Shown here piece by piece: positions 1 through 6,848 of a stretch of 6,898 nucleotides of DNA. Both the position numbers and the translations under genes were made by a program. The notes beneath the pieces were generated by a model, which saw only the letters and a program-made list of their open reading frames with translations, was not told where the DNA came from and did not search any database. Source of the DNA: Chitinophagales bacterium (lineage in GTDB: Bacteria > Bacteroidota > Bacteroidia > Chitinophagales > JAHDHT01); the NCBI GenBank assembly GCA_020631175.1, contig JAHDHT010000198.1:1-6898 (forward strand). The letters run 5' to 3'. Positions within the stretch are counted from its first letter, which is position 1, and each line of letters starts with the position of its first letter.

Positions 1-588
1 TGCCCGCAAACCAAACAATAAGCCAATCAACTGATCCTGACTCATCGTATTCTTATCTTTTTGCTGCACATAATCGGAGTTAAAACAACGCAAATTGGGG
101 TGAAGCAATACAGCCGCTTCATCACTAATGTCGTCACGTATCAAAAAACCATTCAAAGCATCCTGTTCTTTGTCACCGCTTAAATAGCTTTCAGCACTTT
201 CATCGAGCCGGTTTATCGCTAGGATTGCATAATAGATTTCTTCAGTCGTTTTAACGGTAGATTGCCCGCTTTTCCGGTACCATGCATATTCTGATGCCAA
301 TACAGCACAATAGTCGCCTAAAGTTATTAATGCATCTCCCCAGCGTATAGCACCGGTTTCATTCTGACTTAAATGTACTTTATGCTGACTTCCGCAAGCA
401 AGACTTTTATGAATATTACTTGCCGGGATGGATTTTCCTTTTCCTTCCCCGATTCGCATAAAATCCTTTCTTAATCGATCGCGATATTGTTCATATTTTT
501 CACTTAATGCGTCTTTTTGGAAGGATGCAAAAGCCTGATTTGCAGTGCAAAAACATAAAAAAACTAAAATTAGACTTCGTAAAATCAT
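1..588 (-). CDS. Secreted protein of unknown function, 3' end outside window
   Basis: An open frame runs on the minus strand from ATG at 588 to the window edge, giving 196 residues with no stop, so the C-terminus is missing. Residues 1-21 look like a signal peptide: a short basic start (R4), a hydrophobic core, and an AFA|S cleavage site. C12 and C14 lie in the core but form no lipobox. The mature part is hydrophilic and probably mostly helical. Visible landmarks are YEQYRDRLRKDF (32-43), GEGKGKSIPAS (47-57), WGDALITLGDYCAVLASEY (83-101), EEIYYAILAINRLD (116-129), NGFLIRDD (146-153) and SQDQLIGLLFGL (183-194). From memory, similar motif series occur in uncharacterised Bacteroidota exported proteins, but I cannot name a family or a reaction. 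The final helix resembles alpha/alpha-barrel carbohydrate-active proteins only loosely, which is weak inference. The start is chosen because the signal peptide begins directly at this ATG. The gene diverges from the flippase gene. Confidence 0.85.
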   Translation of the reverse strand, partial: MILRSLILVFLCFCTANQAFASFQKDALSEKYEQYRDRLRKDFMRIGEGKGKSIPASNIHKSLACGSQHKVHLSQNETGAIRWGDALITLGDYCAVLASEYAWYRKSGQSTVKTTEEIYYAILAINRLDESAESYLSGDKEQDALNGFLIRDDISDEAAVLLHPNLRCFNSDYVQQKDKNTMSQDQLIGLLFGLRA

Positions 589-668
589 ATTTCTTGTCAA
601 AATACCTTTATACTTTTTGAATTTTGATTCGCAAAAATTACTGTTTTTTGTGCTAAGATTCCTTTTCG
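589..668. promoter_or_regulatory. Divergent intergenic region, probable promoters for both flanking genes
   Basis: This 80-base AT-rich gap separates two divergently transcribed genes, so it should carry both promoters. I see only near matches to the Bacteroidota -7 element (TAnnTTTG). On the plus strand, TACTTTTTG at 611-619 has a three-base spacer, and on the minus strand TAATTTTTG (640 down to 632) also has three. Neither has a well-placed TTG about 20 bases upstream. They would give leaders of roughly 40-50 bases. No Shine-Dalgarno-like site precedes either start, as is usual in this phylum. The individual boxes are tentative. Confidence 0.3.
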
Positions 669-2135
669 TTGTCACTTTTAAAGAAAATAGCAGGCGAAAC
701 CGCCATATATGGATTGAGTAATGTCTTTGCGAGATTGCTGAACTATGCTTTAGTGCCCTTACATACCCGCGTTTTTCCACGAGATGATTATGGGCAGCTA
801 GGTTATCTTTTCGCATACACCGGCATATTAATGGTAATTCTAACTTACGGTTTCGAAACGGCTTATTTTCGGTTTAGCCAGAAACAGGAAAATAAATCAA
901 GCACTTTTAGTACGGCATTTATATCATTAGCAGCGAGTGCATTAGTCTTTACATCAATTCTTATGTTTTTTGCTCCTGCCGTTGCTGAATGGATTCAATT
1001 ACCGGGAAAGAAAAACTATATCTATCTGATTGGAGGCATTTTATTGTTTGATGTGCTGTCGGTGATACCTTTTGCCCAATTGCGTTTAGAATCAAAAGCC
1101 ACTAAATACGCGGGGATTAAAATTCTGAATATTCTCGTTAATGTAATTTTAAATACTGCATTACTCTGGATTATTCCTTTTGGTTTTTCAATCCTTCCCG
1201 AAAATGCTGCAGAAATAAAAGGCCTTGATATAGGACTTATTTTAATGGCAAACCTTGCAGCAAGTCTCATTACTTTTTTTGTTTTAATGCCTTCGGTTTT
1301 CAAACAAAATTTAAAATTCGATGCGCAATTATGGAAAAAGATGTGGTCTTATGCCTGGCCTTTACTATTGGTTGGAATAGCCGCAATGATCAATGAAGTA
1401 CTTGATCGTATTTTATTGAAATTTTTATTGGAAGGAGATCAGGAATATGTAGACGGACAAATCGGAATTTATAATGCCTGTTACAAATTGGCCATTTTAA
1501 TGACCCTTTTTACGCAAGCATATAGAATGGCAGTTGAACCATTTTTCTTCAGAGCAGCAGAAGAGAAAAACGCAAAAACACAGTATGCAAAATTGATGAA
1601 CTATTTCGTGGCCGGAGGAGCTTTAATATTTTTAGGTGTAATGTTTTTTATAGACCTCTTTAAATATTTAATTCCGAATCCAGATTACTGGGAAGGATTA
1701 AAAGTAGTGCCGATTTTATTACTCGCTAATTTTTTATTGGGTATTTACTATAATCTTTCGGTATGGTACAAACTCACCGATAAAACTATTTTTGCAGCTA
1801 TTATTTCAATTGCAGGTGCCGGCCTCACCGTTATTGCCAATTTAATTTTAATTCCAAAAATCGGTTATATGGGTTCTGCATGGGCAACTTTAGGTGCTTA
1901 TGCTTTGATGACATTATTGTCTTACTTTTTAGGAAGAAAGCATTATCGTGTGCCTTATAATTTAAATAGCATCTTTATTACTGTTTTAATTGCCGCCGCC
2001 TTTTTTGCACTTGATTTATTTGTGTTCTCTAAAATCGAAAACATTTCTTTGCTTTATGGCTTAAGGATTTTATTGCTTTTTGTTTTGGGTGGATGGATAT
2101 TTGTTCAGTTTCGGAAAGAAATTGAAGTGAAGTGA
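669..2135 (+). CDS. Oligosaccharide/polysaccharide flippase (Wzx-like, MOP superfamily)
   Basis: This is a 488-residue polytopic inner-membrane protein, the usual length for Wzx-type flippases, which move undecaprenyl-linked glycans across the inner membrane for O-antigen, capsule or other surface glycans. The N-terminus carries the pattern common in Bacteroidota members of the family: a basic LLKK start, ETAIYGLSN (10-18), then RLLNYALVPLHTRVF (22-36) and DDYGQLGY (39-46). Hydrophobic segments recur along the whole length, roughly at 45-60, 82-104, 117-136, 148-170, 186-210, 227-243, 268-284, 311-332, 345-361, 374-395, 403-421, 433-453 and 461-480, consistent with 12-14 membrane helices. Other landmarks are GFETAYFRFS (61-70), AYRMAVEPFFFRAAEEKNA (284-302), NLSVWYKLTDKT (362-373) and IGYMGSAWATLGAY (398-411). 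The start is TTG. The frame has a TAA at 654-656, no ATG lies between that stop and the TTG, and the next in-frame ATG is codon 55, past the conserved N-terminus. The substrate cannot be read from the sequence because no glycosyltransferase genes are adjacent. MOP superfamily membership is secure, the exact glycan is unknown. Confidence 0.93.
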   Translation: MSLLKKIAGETAIYGLSNVFARLLNYALVPLHTRVFPRDDYGQLGYLFAYTGILMVILTYGFETAYFRFSQKQENKSSTFSTAFISLAASALVFTSILMFFAPAVAEWIQLPGKKNYIYLIGGILLFDVLSVIPFAQLRLESKATKYAGIKILNILVNVILNTALLWIIPFGFSILPENAAEIKGLDIGLILMANLAASLITFFVLMPSVFKQNLKFDAQLWKKMWSYAWPLLLVGIAAMINEVLDRILLKFLLEGDQEYVDGQIGIYNACYKLAILMTLFTQAYRMAVEPFFFRAAEEKNAKTQYAKLMNYFVAGGALIFLGVMFFIDLFKYLIPNPDYWEGLKVVPILLLANFLLGIYYNLSVWYKLTDKTIFAAIISIAGAGLTVIANLILIPKIGYMGSAWATLGAYALMTLLSYFLGRKHYRVPYNLNSIFITVLIAAAFFALDLFVFSKIENISLLYGLRILLLFVLGGWIFVQFRKEIEVK

Positions 2136-2140
2136 GCAGT

Positions 2141-2190
2141 CTTAATCATCCCTTTTCAAGGAGGAGACAGCGAAGCGAGGGGTGGTTAAG
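2141..2190 (+). repeat. Imperfect inverted repeat in convergent gap, possible terminator or dispersed repeat
   Basis: The arms 2141-2152 and 2179-2190 can pair along all 12 positions in plus-strand RNA: ten Watson-Crick pairs and two G-U pairs. On the minus strand those two become A-C mismatches. Inside the arms are two smaller possible hairpins: CCTT/AAGG at 2151-2161, which competes with the arm's last two bases, and GC-GAA-GC at 2170-2176. The element begins six bases after the flippase stop and is followed by the moderately T-rich TGCTTTTA. That position and strand bias fit a transcription end or 3' stabilising structure for the flippase gene. There is no long T-tract, so a classic intrinsic terminator is not certain. 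The composition (CCC, AAGGAGGAG, GCGAAGCGAGGGG) differs from the AT-rich surroundings and recalls dispersed palindromic repeats I associate with some Bacteroidota genomes. Confidence 0.6.
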
Positions 2191-2197
2191 TGCTTTT

Positions 2198-2212
2198 AGT
2201 AAACAAGTTACT
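2198..2212. terminator. Small AT-rich hairpin just past the stop of the large gene
   Basis: AGTAA (2198-2202) and TTACT (2208-2212) form a perfect five-base-pair stem with a five-base loop, starting three bases after the stop of the minus-strand gene. Read on the minus strand, the stem is followed by AAAAGC rather than T residues, so it is a poor terminator. It may be chance in AT-rich DNA. Confidence 0.2.
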
Positions 2213-2214
2213 TA

Positions 2215-5200
2215 TTAATGCTGCACAGTTAACTTCTTACTGAACATTCCTTTGTCAGTTACTATGCGTACCATATAAATACCGTTGTCAAAATCAGCTA
2301 CATTAATCTGGCCTGAAAAATCTTCATATAAAGCAATCTTTTGCCCGGTCAAATTAAATATTTCCATTGACAGAATAACAGCATCACTTTGAATAACAAA
2401 CCAGTCATTGGCAGGGTTTGGAACAAACTGTATAGCATCTGAAAATAATTCATCTCCAATGCCAACGGTGGTCATAACAGATATACAGCTGTCAGATGTA
2501 AAACAATCATTTCCACTTGTATATTCAACACATAAAGTACCTTGAGGGTCATCCCAAATTACGGCAATAGTATCTCTATCTGCAAAATCTATTTGTCCTC
2601 CGGTGATAGTCCATTCAACTTCGACATTTTCATCTCCCGTTAAAGTGTAATAAGTGTAAATTAATCCCGGATCAATATCCTGTGGACCATTAATATTTAT
2701 TTCATTAAGAAATGAATCTACCTCTACATCTATAGGGATCGATGTAGATGAACATCCAAAATCATCGACAGTAATTACACTATATAAACCGCTTTCAAAA
2801 ACAGTAATGCTTTGTTCTGTACTTTCATTACTCCAGAAATAAGCAAAAGCTGGATCAGTACTTAAAGTAACCGAATCGCCATAGCAAAATGATGTTGGAC
2901 CCGATGCTGTTACAATTGGTATAACAGGACTACCAACATTCACAATTAAGGTATCAGAATTTCCAACACATCCGGAAATCGGATCTGTAGCTGTCAGATA
3001 AAAAATACCACTACTATTCACAATAGTATCCTGCTCTGTATTTCCATTGTTCCATTCATAAGCATAACCTTGTTCAACAACTGCTGTAAGAACTACTGTA
3101 TTTCCGGCACAGAAGGTAACCGGACCGTTTGCGCTTATTGTTGGAAGAATGAAATCAGCATCTGTTACTTCAATCGTTACCGTTTCACTTTCACAACCAC
3201 TTGCATCAACAACACTTAAACTATAGATGCCACTGGTGTCAACGGTAATACTTTGTTCAGTTGAGCCGGTGCTCCAAACATATACATCAGCAGGGTCAGA
3301 TACTAAAGTAACATCATCTCCTGCACATAAAATGGTATTCCCGATTACGGAGATATTCGCATTCAATGCAGAGCCGGCATTGATTACAATTGTATCTGAA
3401 TATTCTGTACAGCCAATATCATTTGTTGTTATTCCATAAAATGTACCCGAAGAAGTTATTTCTAATTGTGTTTCAGTATTTCCAGTGTTCCATTCAAAAC
3501 TATAATCTGAATTATAACTTGCTGTTAAAATTACAGAAGTGTCATTACAGAAACTTAAAGGACCCTGTACATCAACAGCCGGTGCTTCAATATCAAATAC
3601 ACTAATTACAATAGAATTAGGCTGAGAACTGCATCCTGCTGCATCGCTAACGGTAAGGGTATAGACTCCTGCTTCTCCGACTTCAATAGATTGGCTGCTT
3701 TCTCCCGTACTCCAATCATAAATTAAATCAGGTTCAGCTTCGAGTGTAACACTTTCACCTGAACATAAAATGGTACTTCCTATAACAGAAATATTCGCAG
3801 AAACACCGCTGCTTATTTGTAAATCTAAAGTGTCAGAATTCAATGTACATCCGTTATTACTAATCGCCGTATACCAATATTCCCCCGGTTCAAATACAGT
3901 TATTGTTGAAGTTGTTTCACCGGTACTCCATAAATAGGCATCGTTTGTCGCAGCACTTAAAATTGTTGAATCTTCTGCACATCCAAAGTTTGGATTACTT
4001 GATGAAATGGAAGCATCTAATATGGTAGGGTCTGTAGAAAAGCTAATACTTGAAACAGTAACAGAACATCCTATTTCATCAAACATTTCCACTTCATATA
4101 TGCCATCAGAATCAATATTAATACTTTGTCCGCTTTCTCCGGTCGACCAGGTATAATCTAAACCTGAAGGTAAAGCTGTCAGCTCTACCGTTTGGTTTCC
4201 GCAGATTAATCCATTTCCGGTAAAACTTATTGAGGGATCTACAATAGATGAAGCAACAATATCTATCGTGTCTGAGCTAATTAAACATCCATCTGCTGTA
4301 GAAAATGTAGCATAGTAAGACCCGCTTTGCGCTGTAATAAAATTATCCTGGTTAATTGTATTAATCCACAGAATGCCTGTGGCACCTGGTTCATTTATAC
4401 TTAGTGTAGTACTAATTCCATCGCAAAGTGCTGTTCCTTCAGTAGAACTGATCGAAGAATCAATATTTTCATTTAAACTAACATCTATCGGATTCGACAT
4501 TGCACTGCAGCCATTATCATTACTAACGGTAAGGGTTACACCTGCAATGTTTTCACTTATTGTAATTGTTTGAGTGGTGTCTCCGGTAGACCACAAATTA
4601 TTATCTGCAGATGAGCTAACCAATGTTACAGAGTCACCCGGACATAAATTCAGACTACCAACAATGTCTACTTCAATAGCTGTTGAAGAATCGTCTGCAA
4701 CATTAAAATTGTTGCTAATTCCAACGCATCCATCATTGTAAACAGCAGTTACAAAATAAGTGCCCGGAGTGTCTACATCAATGTTTGTACTTGTTTCACC
4801 GGTGTTCCATTCGAGACTCTGAACATTTGGTGGAACGGTGGCGCTAAGGGTAATGCTTGAACCATTACAAAGTATAGGGCTTACATTGGAAGTAACAAGC
4901 GGTTTTAAATTAAAATCTATTGTAACCTCGACAGAGTCAGTTGTAATAATACACCCGTTTGCTGTGCTGGCAGTGTAAAAATAATATCCATCAGAAATAG
5001 CTGTAATTGTATTTGAATTTTCACCGGTATTCCAATTAATGTTAAGCAGATCTGAATTAGAAACAGATAAGCTAACAGGATCACTGCTGCACAAAGGGTC
5101 ATTATTTATAACCGACAGCAAAGTGCCACTCTGAATTTCTACTTCTACATAACGGCTGATTTGATTGCAGTCATTAATGAAGACATTACAGATATAAACA

Positions 5201-6825
5201 CCAGCATTGTTTGCAGAAACATTATTAATAATCGGATTTTGTTCTGAGGAAGAAAATCCGTTTGGACCTGTCCAGTTATATGTCGCACCAAAAATTTGAG
5301 AGGCAATCAATTCAATATTGCCACCTTCACAATTTCCATTGGCCGATACCTCCAATTGAAGCCCTGTTTCACAATCGTCAAGTTTCGCTAAATAAATTCC
5401 ATTTGTATTTTGAATTGCTGAGCTGGCTAAAACTGAATTGTCGAAATAACTGTTATCGTATATTTTTCCAGAAATATATTTACTACCGGAAGAAAATTCA
5501 ACTTCAACATTAAATCCTTCCGTAATGCCTTGAACTGGTTTTAACCATTCTAATGAACGACTGTTGTCCAACTTAATTAACAGGCTTCCATAACCGTTTA
5601 AGTTCTGCATTTCATTTGCTCCATTTATTGTTGTTGCTCCAAAAAACAGAGGGCCTGCAGAAGTTTGTGTCAGGCCATAAGTTCCTGCAATATAAATTTC
5701 TCCAAAGACATCAGACTCAAGATCATGTGGAGTGAAAATTGATTCCGGATCTTCATTTAAAGCGATAGCCGGAAAACCGGGAGCGCTGTTTCCACTTGCA
5801 GGGTTAAGGCTCAATATAAAGCCTGTAGGGTGACCGTATGCTAAAGCAATATTACTTAAAAAGAAACTGGAACATACATCACTATTTTGATTATCAAAAC
5901 AATGATTCATGTAGCCTAAAACTAATACATTCCCAAAAGGGTCAATTTCGATGTCTGTAATTTGAGCTCCATTATTGCCCTCATTTGTGTCTTGTCCGCC
6001 ATCCGTAAGCCATTGTACATTGAATGAAGCATCCGTTTTTAAAACAAAATCTCTTAAAAGAGTAGAAGATGAATTACTGATAAAACTGTTGCCATTATCA
6101 TTATGATTTACTTCCATCCCCAAAAAGAGATCACCGTTTGTATTAGCTGCAGATGCATGCACTACAGGCTCAACGTTACTTCCTGAGTAGCCCAGGTTAT
6201 GGATGCCTAAAACATTTCCATTAATATCAAGTTGAGCAGCATATAAAACATATGTATTTAAAATTAAGGGATCAATATTCAAACTTGCGGCATCAATTGA
6301 AATTATTCCGGGAGTGTTTCCGATTAATTGGTGTCCGAATTGAATAATGCTGTTATTGCTCGCAATTAAATTAGTGGCCGCATTATCATCACCACTTATT
6401 TTATGCCATAGCACGTTTAGATTATTATCTAAGCGAATGATAAACGATCGGTCCTGACCGTTACCGTTTTCTAAAATGTTACCATTTACCTCAAGCGAAT
6501 TACTAAAATTGCCGGCAATGAAAATGTTACCTAAAAAATCAATTTCTATATCAGCAATTTGTGAAATACCTCCTGTTGCCTGCATTATATTTCCATCCGA
6601 ATCAGAAATAAAAACGATATCTCCGTTAAGCCCGGAAAAATTTCCAATAGAAGTTGATCCGGCTGTTCTGCTATGGTGCAGCAGGTTTCCATTGGGTAAC
6701 AATACAGTTTCTATTGATGCGGCATCATAACTTTGTTGCCACTCGAAATTTTGTGCTGTGATGGTTAAGCTTCCTAAGCAAAGGCAAAGAAGTATGGTAA
6801 TTAAGCGTGTAAAGCCCTGGTTCAT
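2215..6825 (-). CDS. Giant T9SS-exported protein with propeller-like head, Ig-like repeat array and sorting domain
   Basis: This 1536-residue protein starts at ATG 6825 and ends at TAA 2217-2215. Residues 1-24 are a signal peptide with a likely TITA|QN cleavage. Residues about 27-484 contain seven units of the form D-x-x-GN-[IV]-x-[IV]-x-G followed by F-I-x-[RK]-LD and often W, as in beta-propeller repeats. Residues 488-565 form an Ig-like domain (YNWTGPNGF, GVYICNV). Residues 568-1369 hold eleven tandem Ig-like repeats. Residues 1374-1452 resemble a PKD-like domain (NGPQDIDPG, VEWTITGGQI). Residues 1462-1536 form a type A T9SS sorting domain: FVPNPANDWFVI, MEIFNLTGQKI, NGIYMVRI and a basic KKLTV end. 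In this family the sorting domain directs passage through the outer membrane and is removed, with the protein released or anchored to a surface lipopolysaccharide. No catalytic domain is visible, so an adhesin or structural surface role is inferred. The frame is intact, with no sign of truncation or frameshift. The gene stands alone, convergent with the flippase gene. Confidence 0.93.
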   Translation of the reverse strand: MNQGFTRLITILLCLCLGSLTITAQNFEWQQSYDAASIETVLLPNGNLLHHSRTAGSTSIGNFSGLNGDIVFISDSDGNIMQATGGISQIADIEIDFLGNIFIAGNFSNSLEVNGNILENGNGQDRSFIIRLDNNLNVLWHKISGDDNAATNLIASNNSIIQFGHQLIGNTPGIISIDAASLNIDPLILNTYVLYAAQLDINGNVLGIHNLGYSGSNVEPVVHASAANTNGDLFLGMEVNHNDNGNSFISNSSSTLLRDFVLKTDASFNVQWLTDGGQDTNEGNNGAQITDIEIDPFGNVLVLGYMNHCFDNQNSDVCSSFFLSNIALAYGHPTGFILSLNPASGNSAPGFPAIALNEDPESIFTPHDLESDVFGEIYIAGTYGLTQTSAGPLFFGATTINGANEMQNLNGYGSLLIKLDNSRSLEWLKPVQGITEGFNVEVEFSSGSKYISGKIYDNSYFDNSVLASSAIQNTNGIYLAKLDDCETGLQLEVSANGNCEGGNIELIASQIFGATYNWTGPNGFSSSEQNPIINNVSANNAGVYICNVFINDCNQISRYVEVEIQSGTLLSVINNDPLCSSDPVSLSVSNSDLLNINWNTGENSNTITAISDGYYFYTASTANGCIITTDSVEVTIDFNLKPLVTSNVSPILCNGSSITLSATVPPNVQSLEWNTGETSTNIDVDTPGTYFVTAVYNDGCVGISNNFNVADDSSTAIEVDIVGSLNLCPGDSVTLVSSSADNNLWSTGDTTQTITISENIAGVTLTVSNDNGCSAMSNPIDVSLNENIDSSISSTEGTALCDGISTTLSINEPGATGILWINTINQDNFITAQSGSYYATFSTADGCLISSDTIDIVASSIVDPSISFTGNGLICGNQTVELTALPSGLDYTWSTGESGQSINIDSDGIYEVEMFDEIGCSVTVSSISFSTDPTILDASISSSNPNFGCAEDSTILSAATNDAYLWSTGETTSTITVFEPGEYWYTAISNNGCTLNSDTLDLQISSGVSANISVIGSTILCSGESVTLEAEPDLIYDWSTGESSQSIEVGEAGVYTLTVSDAAGCSSQPNSIVISVFDIEAPAVDVQGPLSFCNDTSVILTASYNSDYSFEWNTGNTETQLEITSSGTFYGITTNDIGCTEYSDTIVINAGSALNANISVIGNTILCAGDDVTLVSDPADVYVWSTGSTEQSITVDTSGIYSLSVVDASGCESETVTIEVTDADFILPTISANGPVTFCAGNTVVLTAVVEQGYAYEWNNGNTEQDTIVNSSGIFYLTATDPISGCVGNSDTLIVNVGSPVIPIVTASGPTSFCYGDSVTLSTDPAFAYFWSNESTEQSITVFESGLYSVITVDDFGCSSTSIPIDVEVDSFLNEININGPQDIDPGLIYTYYTLTGDENVEVEWTITGGQIDFADRDTIAVIWDDPQGTLCVEYTSGNDCFTSDSCISVMTTVGIGDELFSDAIQFVPNPANDWFVIQSDAVILSMEIFNLTGQKIALYEDFSGQINVADFDNGIYMVRIVTDKGMFSKKLTVQH
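2218..2442 (-). other. Type A T9SS C-terminal sorting domain (residues 1462-1536)
   Basis: The last 75 residues match the layout of the T9SS sorting domain family. A PNPA turn with a hydrophobic strand (FVPNPANDWFVI, 1467-1478) comes first, then MEIFNLTGQKI (1487-1497), a short loop, the conserved D-x-x-NGIYMVRI strand (1511-1521) and a terminal K-x-x-x-KKLTV strand. This identifies the host gene as T9SS cargo and is the strongest taxonomic signal in the window. Confidence 0.93.
2470..2706 (-). other. PKD-like domain between Ig array and sorting domain (residues 1374-1452)
   Basis: This segment breaks the Ig repeat pattern. It lacks the paired-cysteine, WSTG layout and instead has NGPQDIDPGLIYTYY, VEVEWTITGGQI (1401-1412), an IAVIWDDPQG strand and a C-terminal cluster of three cysteines (C1432, C1441, C1447). 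This fits the PKD-like domains that often sit just before the sorting domain in Bacteroidota exported proteins. The assignment is by motif resemblance only. Confidence 0.65.
2719..5124 (-). repeat. Eleven tandem Ig-like protein repeats (residues 568-1369)
   Basis: The repeat core is C-x-G-x-S-V-x-L, about 20 residues, W-[SN]-T-G-x-[ST]-x-x-x-I-x-[IV], then x-x-G-x-Y and a closing GC. The first cysteines are at 579, 653, 728, 801, 875, 949, 1021, 1093, 1167, 1239 and 1314, giving a period of 72-75 residues. The second cysteines are at 625, 700, 773, 847, 920, 993, 1065, 1139, 1211, 1286 and 1358. The 44-47 residue spacing within each repeat suggests one disulfide per domain, which would suit a rigid extracellular stalk. 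Repeats 4 and 11 have degenerate WSTG turns. Confidence 0.9.
5374..6747 (-). other. Putative seven-bladed beta-propeller region (residues 27-484)
   Basis: Seven successive units can be laid out at about 27-86, 91-145, 156-212, 223-277, 289-359, 366-433 and 439-484. The clearest carry ADIEIDFLGNIFIAGNF plus SFIIRLDNNLNVLW, TDIEIDPFGNVLVLGY plus GFILSLN, and LESDVFGEIYIAGTY plus LLIKLDNSRSLEW. This resembles the SBBP-type and related propeller repeats of Bacteroidota exported proteins. Unit length varies, and the fourth carries an insertion with C309 and C318. The blade count is my own alignment by eye, and the fold is inferred. Confidence 0.6.
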
Positions 6826-6840
6826 TTTCCCGGTTTTTTA

Positions 6841-6848
6841 CAAAGTTA
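6841..6848 (-). promoter_or_regulatory. Putative Bacteroidota -7 promoter element of the large T9SS gene
   Basis: On the minus strand 6848-6841 reads TAACTTTG, an exact match to the Bacteroidota TAnnTTTG element. It lies 15 bases upstream of the ATG at 6825, so transcription from it would give a leader of only about 8-12 bases. I see no TTG at the expected -33 distance. The leader (ending ACCGGGAAA) lacks a Shine-Dalgarno site. Confidence 0.45.

Noticed and set aside
1022..1303. Minus-strand open frame of 93 codons inside the flippase gene.
   Set aside because: It lies wholly within a well-supported membrane-protein gene and its translation has no recognisable domain. It is a frame shadow.
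3227..3605. Overlapping plus-strand open frames opposite the Ig repeat region.
   Set aside because: They are antisense to an intact conserved coding region, show low-complexity translations, and are explained by the repeat codon pattern.
2719..5124. Regular spacing of similar segments every 220 bases or so might suggest a CRISPR array or satellite DNA.
   Set aside because: The similarity is at the protein level, in one intact reading frame with conserved cysteines and tryptophans. Repeats are too long and too diverged for CRISPR, and no cas genes are present.
4373..5513. Several short open frames on both strands (4373-4573 plus, 4917-5102 minus, 5262-5513 plus).
   Set aside because: All lie inside the large T9SS gene in other frames, and none has a convincing start context or protein features.
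6476..6730. Plus-strand open frame of 84 codons antisense to the N-terminus of the large gene.
   Set aside because: It overlaps the propeller-like coding region completely and its translation resembles nothing I recognise.
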